Source of the DNA: Ascaphus truei
Lineage: Eukaryota > Chordata > Amphibia > Anura > Ascaphidae
Length of the DNA stretch: 64,000 bases
Assembly (NCBI GenBank): GCA_036426205.1
Contig: CM071586.1
Location: 12,009,768-12,073,767, forward strand
Direction: 5' to 3'
Positions within the stretch are counted from its first letter, which is position 1, and every line of letters starts with the position of its first letter. The notes beneath the pieces were generated by a model. The model was given only the letters and a program-made list of their open reading frames with translations, made no database searches and was not told where the DNA came from. A program made the translations under genes and the position numbers. Below are positions 43,361 to 55,874 of this stretch, one piece after another.

Positions 43361-45189
43361 TTCCTTATAAACACAGCTCAGCGAGCTTGCTGGGATTGTG
43401 TTATTAATTTGATTTTTCAACTGGTATCAGTGTTTGGAGGTTAGTGCTCCCCTCCCAGGGTTTAACTCACCCCACCCCACTTTTAAGTAGGCAAGTCTTT
43501 TCATGTTCTTGTGCAGTCCAGGTCCACTGTGGCCATTCTCCCTTCAGCCGATTAATGAGATTTTCATAGGTAGTGTTAGGACCTGCTTACTGGTTATGCC
43601 TTGATGGGCTTTCAGGCTTATAACGCTTTGGCCAAAGGTTTAACTAAATAAATGACCCTTATACAAAGAGATATAATATTTGACTGTGTATTTTTGTCAC
43701 ATTGGAGGGTACAATGGGCTTTTCTGTGTCTTTGTTTTCTTAATAGGTGATTCTCATCATTATCGTGCATTTGTGCAACACCTCCTTATCAATATTAATC
43801 TTTCAATAGTTCACTCATGAGTTTATTCTATCTTCCTCTACAAATAGTTTCTCCCCTGTTCCAAAATATTAGTTTCTATCTCCCTTTGTCCGGTCGAAGT
43901 AAAATATATTATCCATCTGACCTTGCTTTTACCACTACCGAGTTCTGTTCTATCCATCCCCTTGTGTTTTACATTCAACTTATTCAACTGGAATATATTG
44001 CTACAGAAGCCAGGGGTCCTCAGAAAAGGTTAGAATACAGCAGGGCCCCGGGCATGCGGCGAGTTCCGTTCTAAGGGCCCACTGCAAAGCAAAAATCGCC
44101 GGTAAACAAACCGGCGATTTTCGGGGTGTGTGAATGTGCAAACCGGCAATTCTCCCCCACCCCCCTTTCTCTGTGCATGCGCAACCTCCGTTCGGCGCAC
44201 AGCCAACCTCTGCTCGACGTGCGCACTTCGTTAAACGCATGCCCCCACCCTCGGTAAACCGCCCGTTCTGTCATGCGCAACCTCTGACTTCCAGTTCTGC
44301 GCATGTGTAGACATGGCGGGCCCCCTTCTCTCGGTTCCACCGGATCACCGAAAATTGGGGCGCCGAGAAGCGGGGCCCTTCTGTACAGAGTTTAAGCGAC
44401 TTTTGCAACTAGAATTATAATACTGAGCTAAGCAATCATTACAATAATAAAGAATAGCAACATTGTTCTGTATCCAGTTTTGTTTTGCCCCTAGTTTGTC
44501 CTCGTTTCTGCCTTTGCTGTTCAACTCCGGACCCCTGTTATGCTTCTTTTGCGTGGTGAGCTGTCATTCATCCTGTTGCCCTCAGCAACCACTTTATTCC
44601 ACCTCTGGGGTTTGTTTCTTTCCTTTCTCCCTGTCACTTGGGCAGTCCAGGCTGTTTACCACAGAGGGCTGTCAGAAGTAATTCTTTTCATGTGTTTGCT
44701 GCCTCCTGCCCTCTCTCCCCAGTGCTAGTTGGGAAAGTATTGTTTCTTACCTATTTATTTTTTACATCCCCCGAACAACTTCCCTTAATTTCTGTTGTTC
44801 CACAATAAAACATCAGAAATTCAAAAGAAGACTCCCATTTGTATTTAAGAAGGAATCAGTTATCTGCCTGTCTCAACTTATTAAGTCACAGTAAGCCTGG
44901 GACAGAACAGTAAGAACATCCCTTCCAGAGGCAGGCTGGATACAGACTGCTACAGATGAGCAGACACAGCATACTGTAGCTGCACAATTGAATTAGAAGC
45001 CCCTCAGATCCACCCCTACACCCTCACCCGATTACACCAAGGGAAACCCAGAACATGGGTCAGAGCAACGGACACCTGTAGAACACTATCAATACGCTGA
45101 CTGCAGCATGGCAGAACTCAGCACTCACCAGACCTTGTCTGAGTGAAACGCAGATCGGAGTCCTTGACAGAACCGCAACAGATGCAAGA

Positions 45190-47484
45190 TGGTGAGGACT
45201 AAGCAAACCTTCACAGAAACACACAAAATATATGAATCTCACGTTGACGCACACCGTGACATGTTAGAGAGCCTGGGAGAATACTGGACTTGGAAATGCT
45301 TATGTTGCAAATACTGTCAACATGAAAGCAGCTCTACAGCTATAACTCAATTAAGGACCGACCAGCCACGTTACCAATTACTGCCAGAAACATATATCAC
45401 CTACTTGACGAGAACCATAATGTGGGAAAGCTGCCAGAGGCGGACCTACAAAAACACAATCTGGAATGCGACGCGGCCGCATGTAAGTGCAATCACGGAA
45501 GCTAAAAGTCGGAGAAGGACTCACAGCTCCGGCGCATCCAGACTTGAAACTAGGTCTTAAACAGACACACGTGCAAGGGCCAATTACTGTCAAAAGAGCC
45601 ATGAAATTTGAGAGAGCCCATATTGAAGAAGAGTAGCAAAGGTCACGGCTGCATCCACCGCTGCCCTCAAACAGGTTGGAACACCAATTTGGAAGCAAAC
45701 TTAAGGTTTACATGTAAAAAGGAAGCCGTCGCTGCTGAAGCCCAAGCCGGAATCTTGAACAGCGAAGACAAGATGGCGGGGAGCACTGGAGAAATCCAAT
45801 AGCTTTAGAAGATCCAGCACACCAGAGACTTATTTAATGTATCGCCAGTATGAACGCCAGTCACACCATCTCTACCGCGATGGGTATTTTATTACAGATC
45901 CGAAGCTATGGAGACACCACGTGAATTAGAGGAACACATCTACAAGCATACGCTACTTGGGTGGCTACATCTACCACAGTGAACCCAACACTCATGTGTC
46001 AGATGCACTACACCAACTCGCAATCCAAGTACCCAAAGAAGCACCCTTTCTCATACTTACAACACAGTCCCTTACATCCACTGCATGTAAGAGATGACTG
46101 CAGGGTCCCCCTCAGCAAGGACTATTGCCTAACCATACCCAACACACACCAAAGGAATCCAATGACCCCACTCCACCCTTCAGTTCAATGTTGTGAACCG
46201 ATATGACGGACAGGGTAACATACCAACTACAACCAGCCCACATCTTCACACTAGGTACACCAACCGTATCTAGTACAAGCTATTTAAAGAATTAAAGACC
46301 AGTCACAAGATACAATTATACCAGAACACCTATCTCAGTCCATACGACCAGACATGAAGCCATAGAGAAGTGTTTTTTACTGGGTCCTGAAATTGCCGGG
46401 TAACAGGTACCTGGTGGAAAATAGAAAATTTGCAAGCGGGGTACCAAGTACCCGTGCCAGGCAGCTTTGATTTACCTGCAGCCGGCAGCAGAGGGTGAGG
46501 AGGACCACGGCAACATTGTGGGAGCAATGGTGGACATCTTGGTGGCGGTGGCAGCAAAACGTCGTCGTTGAGCCGGTGGGAGAGCGGAACACATCCTATC
46601 ACAGCCAGTGCCGGTGGAAGCCGGGAAACATTACGGAGTAGGAGCGTTAATATTGGACCACCAGCTCCTTATCCTCCGCACCGGTCCTCATCAACCTCCG
46701 CCGCTGGCTTCATGTAAGTCTTCTGCTGCTCTGCTCCTGCCATTCTCCAAAGAGGACCGATGAGCAAGCAGAACGGAAATTACTGGACACCGGTCACAGC
46801 CTCCTGGGGTAATTTCTGGGTACCCGGTACAATCACACCTAGAGGAACCCAGGAGCCTATTCAAGGAAATTGGAGTTTGCTTCAAATGCTGCGCTTCCAC
46901 AAGTCACCTCTTCAGAGACTGTAAAGAAGCTATTAAATGTACAAGTGTGACAGTAACAAGCATGTAGCAGCTTTATATCCAGAGACATGTAACCCTAACC
47001 GACTCAAGGCCCCCCAACCCTGTTTCAAAGTATGGCGGAGAGGGAGAAGAGAAAATACACCACCATCAGTCACATCCAGTGCACCAAGGTTGGTGGAGAA
47101 GGACGTATGCGAGATCCTCTCTAAAATATGTCTTGTATTACACCGAGTGACAACCTGAAAGGGGTCTATAAGAGTGTACACCTCATTGATGATCAAAGCA
47201 ACTGATCATTAGTTGGTCAGAGTTCTTTGACTTGTACAATATATGAGACAATGCTTTCCCCTACACACTCAGAACATGCGCAGGATTGATGGAGACAATG
47301 GTAGTAGAGCAAATGACTACATCACGTTTCCATAGATGGTAGAATAAAGATACCACTCCCTACTCTTTAAGAGTGTAGTCGGATGCCAGAAAATACCTGC
47401 ACCTCCCCACCAGACATGGCAACGTCATCACCCTCACCTCGAAGACTAGCTGACCGTGTCCCACTGTTAGACCAAGAGACCCAG
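45190..47484 (+). pseudogene. Second-copy version of BEL/Pao gag-protease
   Basis: It follows 33,561-35,913. The first part reads open for 123 codons from an ATG at 45,189 (MVRTKQTFTETHKIYESHVD), where the first copy has two extra bases. So some differences in the first copy may also be errors, or the old element really is frameshifted there. CCCAG followed by TGTAACG recurs at its end (47,480-47,485). Confidence 0.75.
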
Positions 47485-48202
47485 TGTAACGTACGTGCTC
47501 ACCACAAGCCTGGACCGGACCGCTGGGCTGAGGTGGGATAGATATGCACCGACCTTAGACCATGAGCCTGACTTTGTTTGCAAATTCCGTGTTCCGTACG
47601 TAGCAGGGTCGGGACTGAGAAGGCAGGATAATCCAGTGGACAGCCGGGGTCAGGATAGGAGAAGGCTGGATAAACGATATCCATGCTGGGGTTCGGCAAC
47701 AGAAGATTGAGCGAAGGTGCTCCAACGTAGACAGGAACGGGGGATCCAGTGCTTTAGCACAAAACAGCACCCCTACCGGGTACAGCTGTGATTAGTGGAG
47801 ACCACTGGGAGCAGGAGATTGCAGCAGGTAACAGAACAATGATGCAGGCCTCTACAAGGAGAATGGCAGCAGGTAACAGGAACACAGATGCAGGCCTCTG
47901 CGGGACTGGAAGTAGGGAAAGGTACTGACAGACAGGACAAGAAACACTGAGGCTTCAGTGTAACCGCCGCGCCGGCGCGGTGGGGTCTGCCAGTAACTGA
48001 GAACAATGACAAGGCCAGGCAAGCCAAACACAGGCTGTGGCAAACACAGTTACTAGAGAAAGTCTATGTTCAGCAACTTCTCGGTGGGCGGGGCAGGAGT
48101 TAAATAGAACAGACAGAAATGAGACAGAGCTGCATAGGAGGCACAAGAAGCGGCTGCAGTCAATTGCAGAAGCAGGTGATTCTTGATTGCAGGTTCAAGG
48201 GG
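47485..48202 (-). repeat. Second-copy version of the chromovirus-type LTR fragment
   Basis: It follows 35,914-36,643 with the usual indels and ends at GGTTCAAGGGG before L1 sequence. Confidence 0.78.
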
Positions 48203-48329
48203 TCTATTTTGATCTGGTTAAAAACTGATTGCCGGCCAATTCGTTGAACAGCAATTCTACTTGTTTCCAGTAGAACAAAAAAACCAGTCAAACAAAAATA
48301 TAAAGGGAACCAACAAGTGCACTGTGAAA

Positions 48330-50848
48330 AGTGCACTTAAAAAAGAATATCAAATAACCCATGATGCGGATACCGACAGAGCACCCCTCCTAACCCCACT
48401 GGGAGGCAAACTCCAAACCGTCCCAGCGGCCTCGGCGTACGTGAACTCTGCCGGATACGGGAGTGCAACAGCGCCCGAACTCTGCCCGATGTTCGTTGGG
48501 ACCCCCTCTCCAACGACGCTGCCTCCTGTTCTTGTAAATGGCTACCTTAGCCTTTGCCAGGAGCAGTTGACTGGAGATCCCTAGCTTATTGTCTCGGGCA
48601 ACTGGCACCCCGAAAATAAAAAGATGAGGGAAAAATTTAGCCAAACTGCAGAAGAAGGCTCCTCAAGGTGGATAAGAGGGGCTGCAGTCTGCACAACACT
48701 TAGATAGATGTGGTATACGGACTCTCCGCTCGCCACAGAAGGACAGGAGGCGGGGGAGTCGTGAAGTGTGCAAATACTCTCCTGTGCTCAGCGCTCCGTG
48801 GAGACCCTCCAACCAAATCCCCGGCGGGACAGGGAACCAAAGCTGAATAAATTCCCTCCACCGGGGTCTCTCACCCCGTTCGCAGGAATACCCGCCTCCA
48901 GATGGTATCATGGCGGTGACAAGGGCGAGGTAGTGCACTATATGGACACCAGAGATACAGACTTTCTTTGCATGCCGCGGAAACACGCCGGAGACATATC
49001 CCCCAACCTGCTGAGGTTGGGGAGAGAGGAGCCCGAGGGTTTGCCGTGGTTTGGGTTCCACGCAAAGATCCGGAGAGCTGAAGTTGATAGGTTGACAAGG
49101 CTCCCGGTCTGCAAACCCCCTCGATGAAGGTGCGTGAGTCGGGTGGATGGCATCTTTAATCTCCCAGATCAAACGACGAGGGACACGGGCAGAAGCATAC
49201 CCATACGGGCGCAAGCACCTCTGCGCTTACCCAGTCTCGCCGCTCATAGTCCAAGAGATCCCCGACTTGGTCACCTGCGCCAGATTAGCCGGCGGCAAAT
49301 AGAGGGTGAATCCAACATCCGAGCCCCACACTGCCGGATTATCACAGCAGGGCTCGCGAGGAAATCAACCCCCGCCGCCTGTTCCTTCCTGGTTGCCGAG
49401 ACCAGTTTCCTGGCCTTTAACATGTCCCGGTAGTATGCCGGCAGCTCCGAGAGGTTTCTACCTAACCCACGGGCCTGATGATAAACAGTTGCCGGTCATA
49501 CCTCAGATTGCGCAACTGGCGAAAGAACTGGTTGCCAGCTGGCACCACTGCGGAGACGGATCAGCGAATAGGTATCTCTGCAGGTATTGGAGGCGAAAAG
49601 TGTGTCTGGGAGCGGACACACACCACTCCCTGTCCACCCTCCTCCAAAGGGAGACACGCAACTCCCGCAAGACCCAATCTTCCCCATCCAGAGAAATTCC
49701 ATCAATCTCCTCTGGTCTTGTTGATAAATTCGGGGGCGGACCCATGGCTATCAGCCGGTGCCGCAAAGCTGACTGGCCACCAGCTGGTTGATCACCAGGT
49801 TTCTTCCCCTAAGGAAAGCATTCTCGACAGATACACCCCATGACCCCAGACAGCAATGACTCGTTCTCTCAGATCACTGAAGTTTTCTGGGGCTGGGTCT
49901 TCCGCAGCAGACAGGTATACTCCCAGATATTGAGAGTATCGCTCTCCCACGAGATTACGAAATTGGGGGCAAAGATTCTACTTGTAAGGGACCCACCAAA
50001 ACCCGGAGCACTTGGACCAGTTGATCCGAGCAGAAGAGCCGCAGTGTAGACCTCTTGGCACGCTTGTGCCCCGCTCTAGATCAACTAGGTCCTGGGCCAC
50101 GAGGAGCACGTCATCGGCATAAGCCGACAGGACTACCCGCATGTCGGGCTCCCGCAGCACCAGCCCGGTGAGCCTCCTCCTCAGTAGGCAGAGGAAAGGC
50201 TCGATGGCCAGCGCGTATAGTTGCCCAGACAGGGGACACCCCTGACGTACTCCCCGACCAAACACAAAAGGTGCCGTCAGGGACCAATTAATTTTAACCA
50301 GACACTCTGCAGAGGCGTACAGCATCTGGAGAAGGCCCACAAATTGTGGGCCAAAGCCAAACGCCCGCAGGGTCTGCATGAGGTAACGGTGATCCACCCT
50401 GTCAAATGCCTTTTCCTGATCTAGGGACAGGAAGGCGAGTGACAGACCAGTCCTCTGCGCGTGGTGTAGCAGGTCCCGGACCAGAAAAATGTTGTCATGA
50501 ATGCTCCGGCCCGGGACAGTATAGGACTGGTCGGGGTGAATCACCTCTGCCAGCACGGACTTGAGCCTCTGCGAAAGCGCTTTGGCCACGATCTTATAAT
50601 CTGTGCTGAGCAGTGAGACCGGTCGCCAGTTGGAAATCTGGCGAAGATCCCCCTTCTTCGGCAGCAGAGACAGTACTGCCCGTCGACATGAAAGGGGCAT
50701 CTGACCGGTCTCCAGGGCTTCGGCTAGGACCTCGGTGAAATCAGGTCCCAGCATCTCCCAAAAAAACTGGAAGAATTCCATGGTCAGCCCGTCCAGCCGC
50801 GGCGTTTTTCCGCGGGACATGAGACTTAGGGCCCCAGAGAGCTCGGCC
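48330..50848 (-). pseudogene. Second-copy version of the L1 ORF2 back half
   Basis: From 48,330 to about 50,075 the frame is broken every 100-200 bases. From there to 50,848 it is clean and identical to 38,560-39,338, and continues without a break into 50,849-52,044. The clean part (PGRSIHDNIFLV to TPRLDGLTME) belongs to the right-hand contig. Confidence 0.85.
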
Positions 50849-52199
50849 AGAGTCAAAGGTAACTCAAGCCACTCTCTTTCACCCTCACCGACCGCGGGAA
50901 GCCCCTCCCATAAGTCCCTGCAGGCATCCAACTGGATGGACTCCGGAGAGAAAAGATCTATGTAAAACCTCCGGGTTCTGTCCCGGATGCTCTCCGGGTC
51001 AGTCAGAGGGGTACCGTCCTCCGCTAGCAAGCAGGTGATGTGTTTACGGTTTCCCCTCTTTTTCTCCAGCGCGTAGAAGAGGCGCGATCCGCGACCCATC
51101 TCCCGAAGGAAGCAGATGCGAGATCGCACATACGCCCCCCGAGCTCTCCGATCTTCCAAGTCCCGGAGAGCGCTCTTCCTCTCCACGTATGTACACTGCA
51201 GGTATTGGTCTCCTGACACAGACAGCCGCCTCTCGAGATCGAGCACCTCTTCTCTAAGGGCCTCGATCTCAGCATCGCGCCGCCTGCTGGCACCTTTCGT
51301 GTGTTCTTGACATACGAGGCGCAGATGCACCTTGCCCACGTCCCACCACTGCTCTAACGTGGCAAAGTCTGACCTGCAACCTCTCCAGGCCATCCAAAAG
51401 TCTCGGACCGACGTCGCAAACCCCTTGTCCTCCAACAACGTATTGTTGAAATGCCAATAGGCGCCCGAGGGCGCTGCTGGTGTTAGCGCCACCGTCACGG
51501 ACGCACATTTGTGGTCTGAAAACGGCGCCAGCCTAATGGTACTGGACTGGGCTCGCGACAGGCTGTGGCTGGAAATGTACAACCTGTCGATCCTGGACCA
51601 GGATATCCGTTCACCTCTAAACACCCTAACATAGGTGAACTCAGTGGATACCTCGGGATGTTGTTCTCGCCAGACGTCTACCAAGGAGTAGCGGGTGATG
51701 GCCTCCCGCAAGTCCAACGCTGAACCCGGGTGTGGCTCCGGACCACTCCGGTCCTTTAGAGCCTCGAAGGTGCAGTTAAAATCACCCCCGAGCACCACGT
51801 GTTTGTCCGCGTCGACTGTCTCCAGGTATTCAGACAATCTGACGAAGAACTGCCTTCTCAGGGATCCGGTGGCAGGAGCATACACGTTCAAGAAGTTAAA
51901 CGTGTAGTCCTCGTGCCGGACCCTGAGATGCAACAGGCGACTTGGAACAACAGTTTTGGCAAGCAGCAGCTCAGGTTGAAAGGATTCAGAGAACAGGTTC
52001 ATGATGACGAAGTGAGGTGGCTGAAGAAGACCTTGCCTCGCCACTCCAGATGCCAGCTGGCTTCAGCCTCTGGAGTGGTATGGGTTTCCTGCAGGAAACT
52101 CACAGAATACTTTCCCTTTTGTAAAAAGGAGAGTACCTGGAACCTGCGAAACCCGTCCTTACATCCATTTACGTTTAGCGTACCGATGCTCAAAGCCAT
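50849..52199 (-). CDS. Tx1-type L1 ORF2, endonuclease and front of polymerase
   Basis: The AP-type endonuclease nicks the target. On the minus strand: MALSIGTLNVNGCKDG at 52,199 (start), VSFLQETHTTPEAEASW (catalytic E), then, after a frameshift near 52,000-52,044, FNFLNVYAPATGSLRRQF, VVLGGDFNCTFEALKDR, ISWSRIDRLYISSHSLS and RLAPFSDHKCASVTV (SDH). A long linker leads to LSLMSRGKTPRLDG. One frameshift apart, it joins 36,783-39,338 to give an ORF2 of about 1,300 codons, the usual length for this clade. Confidence 0.9.
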
Positions 52200-52287
52200 T
52201 GGTAATCAAGAGTCTTGCTTCCCATAGGCGCTCAGGGTACTATACCCCGAGAAGCCTTTACGTGCTCTCGCAACACTTTGTTAAACT

Positions 52288-54945
52288 TTAGGACCCGAAC
52301 ATGTTCGATAGTCCCGGAGAGTTTGGCCTTGTGGTTAGCCCTGATATATACTCTAAGAGAGTGGAGAATGACCGAAACATCCTTCCACCTCTCAAGGGCC
52401 AACTGCACCTTCGTATGTCCGTGTCTGCAGAGGGTAGCCTCCAGGAAACTAGCTCCCGGGCAGGGATAACGGGGGTCGAGGAGTCCACCGACTCCATGGT
52501 GCCAGAGGACGCCCCACTGAGCCCCAACTCCCCAGGCTCCTCTTGGCTGGAGAATTCAAGACCCCCGTCCTTCTCTGCGGGGGCCTCTCTCAGCCCTAGA
52601 TTGGATCCCCTCCTCGGTGTTTCCACGAGGGGGTCCACTATGCTCTCCACATCCATCCCTGAGTCAGGATGTTCAGGGGCAGCTGGTGGCGACATGGCGG
52701 AGGCAGTAGTCTCCCGAGAGTCCTCAGGGGCCACAGAGGCACACAGTGCCCTACTAGTTTCCTCTAGCGCCATACAGATGAATGGCATGCCACGGGTGTT
52801 TGCATCACCTGCGGGAGGGCACTCACCAACCGCGGGAGGGCACTCATCAACCGCGGGAGGGAAGTCACCAACCTCAGGAGGGCACTCACCATCCGCGGAA
52901 GGGCACTCACCAGCCGCGGGAGGGCACTCACCATCCGCGGGAGGGCACTCACCATCCGCGGGAGGGCACTCACCATCCGCAGGAGGGCACTCACCATCCG
53001 CGGGAGGGCACTCACCATCCGCGGGAGGGCACTCACCATCCGCGGGAGGGCACCCACCATCCGCAGGAGGGCACTCATCAGCAAGGACCTCATAGGGAGG
53101 GTCTATCCCAGCAGTCACTCCCAATAAAGTGCCTGCCCAAAACTCCGCACTAAGAGGGTTCAGGTCAGACAACTCCCAGATGTAATCTGAAGTGCTCACC
53201 AAAACACCCTCGAAACCCCCAACCACGGGGGTCAGCCCTAGCCCATCTCCTTCCTCCGGTGACTCAAACCGCAGCTTTTTATCCCTATGTGCGTCACCCG
53301 AAGGCAGTACAAGCGGAAGGGGATCCCGGTCGACCCCCGAGTCCCCGAAGACAGCTATCTTTCCTGTGTCCGGTGGGGTAAATTCACCAAAACACAAGTC
53401 TCCGGGGGATGCTCTTCAACCCAGAGGGGCGTTGGGAGGCTCCCCAACGTCTATTTCTAGGGGTAAGGCCTCATGCTGTTGAGCACTTTAGCCTTCCACC
53501 CCAGAGATGTCGGGTACCTCCTCTTGCATTCCCTCCAGATCTTCGAGGGGGGAGGGGGCTGTACATTTATGGGATCTGGCTCACACTGGTTAATCCCAAC
53601 CAGTGGGCCGGATGGAGCCACCTCGTGCGGAACTGATGTTCCGTTCCCTTTAGGAGACATCCGCGGGTGAACGTAATACTGTTCACCCTCCTCAATCACC
53701 CTCTTGTTTTTGGTTTTAAATTTGCTCTTCCTGGGGATTGATTCCCCAGGAGAGGGTGCCGCTGCCTCCCCAGCAGGAGCTTCCTCCCGCTCCCCCACAC
53801 CTTGTACGGTGCTTACATTGGGGGTAAGGGGTTCTTGGGGAGGGGGGACAGTGACAACAGAGGGTGACTGTTCTGGGGTGACTTTTTCCTTCTCCCTCTT
53901 ATTTGGGGGGAGAGGTTCAGATGTCACTGTTTGAGATGGAGCAGTGACATCTTCTGCGGTCCCAGGGGGGACCTGGGCTCTCGAGGGCTTTTCCTTTCCT
54001 CTGTTCTTTGGGGAGAGGTACAGATGTCACGGGATTGGACAGCAACATCTCCTACGGTCCCAGGGGGACCTGGGCCCTCGAGAGCCCCGCTGTGGTAGGC
54101 ACAGCGGTACCGGGTGTCTTGGCAGAGGGAGGGGCGGGTGCAGGAGCTAAGGTGGGATTTCTGTTCCCTTTGTTGCAACTCCTACGAGTGTGCCTCAGCT
54201 CCTTGCACAGATAACACCTAACCCCCTCCGTGCCATAGAACACAGTGTATTGAATGCCCTCGTAGGGCACCCTAAAGGACCCCTCCACAGATTCTGTGCT
54301 CCCCGGCAGTAGCAGTTGTACCTGCCGCCTAAATGAGAGCACATGCCTCAGCGCCCTATCCCTGCAGCCCAAAGGCAATTTTGTTATAGGAGACTTAATG
54401 TCTCCCAGGGTTTGCAGGTGCGGCCGCAAGAGGCTGTCTGGGATGAAGGGGGGCACATTTGAAAGAATGACCTTTGTGCCTAACCCCTCCATGGGTTCTA
54501 TAGGGATGTAGGTCCCCCCTACATTGATGCTTTTCTGCACCAGGGTGTGGGTGGCAGCCAGCGTACGGAGGAAGAAAATGACCCTCCCATACATCTTGCT
54601 GGCCGCCACCACAGCAGAGGGACCCACAACGTCTGCCACAGCCCTTACATAAATTTCCATGCTAAGGCCAGGTGACATTGGGCACCTCACCCCAAGCTTC
54701 CTGCTCACACAGGGCGTGGCCCCAGCATTGTTGTTGCTGGGGTCAACGCCTGCAGCTGTTACCTGCGCCCATGTTTGAGCTGGGGCCACGCTGCTAACAG
54801 GCGCTGGGGGAGGCGTGGCCAGGACACTGGAAGGACCAGACCTAGGGCTGTGGCTAACGCTATTGCTCTTAGGGACCCCAGTTTTTGGGGTCCTGTATCC
54901 GGGTGTTGCCCCCGTTGCCGCACTACTCCTACTTCCCTTAGGCAT
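52288..54945 (-). pseudogene. Tx1-type L1 ORF1, with internal heptapeptide array
   Basis: ORF1 encodes the RNA-binding protein. It starts MPKGSRSSAATGATPGYRTP at 54,945. Past a low-complexity part come VRCPMSPGLSMEIYVRAVAD, FFLRTLAATHTLVQKS, KVILSNVPPFIPDSLLRPHL and the CCHC knuckle CYLCKELRHTRRSC (54,160-54,220). The frame closes at 54,052 and reappears shifted at 53,927-53,457 (basic, KNKRVIEEGEQYYVHPR) and 53,397-52,288. The last piece has about 13 copies of a seven-residue ECPPADG repeat. Small direct duplications at 53,940-54,000 / 54,030-54,085 may account for one frameshift. Confidence 0.82.
52805..53085. repeat. 21-bp minisatellite inside L1 ORF1
   Basis: About 13 copies of CACTCACCATCCGCGGGAGGG (plus strand). 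On the minus strand every unit is seven codons (ECPPADG or a close variant), so the array keeps the frame open. Variants (CAACC, CAGCC, AGGAGG) are spread through the array. Confidence 0.93.
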
Positions 54946-55527
54946 GATAATAATAGGCCTTTTAGTCAGGGGAGGAGGTAGTGTTTAGAGAGAGAGGTGC
55001 AAAAGGAACTGTCCTTTTAAGAACCAATTAACCTCTCTGCAAAGGGAGGGGAAAAAAAACAGTTTTTAAAAACCTGCTGTAGTTTTTTTCTTTTCCCCTT
55101 ATTAGTTTATCTCTCTCTGTTGCAATTAGCCACACCACAATTTTACAAGTCTTTTTAAAGAAAGACACAGAGCTCCAATTGCAAGTGAAAAAGAGGAATC
55201 AGGCTTTAGAAAAATAAAGTGAAATTAGAAGTAAAACAACCAGGGGTGGGGGAGGAGAGAGGGGTTGAAAGCTACAGTTTCCAGCTGCCAAAGTGCAGCT
55301 GTGCTGGGATTGAAACACTGCAGCCCCTGGGTGAAAAACCAAAAACGGGTTTTAAACCCCAAAAACAACATAAAAACCTCTACAAAACACACAATCCCCC
55401 ACAGTTTTACTCCAAAATATAACAAATGAAAAGAAGAAAAAATACTACCTGATTCCACAATGCCTAGGAGCTCTTCATATACGCTTCTGAGTGGAAGGAG
55501 AAGCAGGATCCAGCCTAGGTTCACACA
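54946..55527. other. Probable 5' region of the Tx1-type L1
   Basis: No ORF on the minus strand. GGAGGGGAAAAAAAAC and AAAAAGAAAAG-type tracts occur. It ends where LTR similarity begins (about 55,528). Promoter position not visible. Confidence 0.5.
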
Positions 55528-55869
55528 GGAAAACAGGAACTGTAGACAAGAAACACTGAGGCTTCAGTGTAACCGCGGTGGGGTCTGCCAGTAATTGAGA
55601 ACAAGAAGGCCAGGCAGGCCAAACACAGGCTGAGGCAAACACAGTTACTATAGAAGGTCTATGTTCAGCAACTTCCTGGTGGGCGGGGCAGGAGTTAAAT
55701 AGAACAGATAGCAAATGAGACAGCTGCATAGGAGGCAGCAAGAAGCAGGCTGCAGTCTAATTGCAGAAGCAGGTGATTCTTGATTGCAGGTTCAAGGGGG
55801 AGTTTCCTAGAAGCTGCAAGGTTCTATAAGGACAAGGTTTCAGCAAAACCCAGGAGCGGATTCCTTACA
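55528..55869 (-). repeat. Chromovirus-type LTR, right fragment
   Basis: This lacks the first part of the LTR and ends TTCCTTACA, followed by CCCAG (55,870-55,874), the second copy of the target duplication seen at 35,909. Its first 273 bp match 36,351-36,643 at about 95%. The two fragments therefore overlap and cannot be two halves of one LTR. Confidence 0.8.
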
Positions 55870-55874
55870 CCCAG

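Larger units (their letters stand above)
39339..50848 (+). repeat. Second copy of the 11.5-kb block, probable gap-fill artefact
   Basis: This copy starts in the minisatellite end (CCTCACACAGACC) and follows 27,842-39,338 in order. From 39,339 to about 50,075 it differs mainly by single-base deletions and insertions scattered through unique DNA and homopolymers alike, with few substitutions. From about 50,075 to 50,848 it is identical to 38,560-39,338. That profile fits raw long-read sequence used to close a gap between two contigs that really overlap by about 0.8 kb. A true recent tandem duplication would not be riddled with indels in one copy only up to a sharp boundary. Confidence 0.88.
36644..55527 (-). 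mobile_element. Tx1-type L1 LINE, nearly full length (interrupted by the 39,339-50,848 duplication)
   Basis: On the minus strand this element has a 5' region (about 55,527-54,946), ORF1 with a CCHC knuckle (54,945-52,288, broken), ORF2 endonuclease and front RT (52,199-50,849) and the rest of ORF2 (39,338-36,783), then a short 3' region without a visible poly-A. ORF1 with a gag-like knuckle plus an AP-type endonuclease and L1-like RT is the arrangement of Tx1-clade L1 elements, first described in Xenopus. It lies inside the chromovirus-type LTR element. Confidence 0.85.

Noticed and set aside
39339..50848. A genuine recent tandem duplication of two zinc-finger-gene exons
   Set aside because: Differences are mainly indels confined to one copy up to a sharp boundary near 50,075. 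That fits read error better than mutation, though it is not excluded.
52301..53095. 264-codon plus-strand ORF with GGHSPSA repeats
   Set aside because: It is antisense to L1 ORF1; the 21-bp array keeps both strands open.
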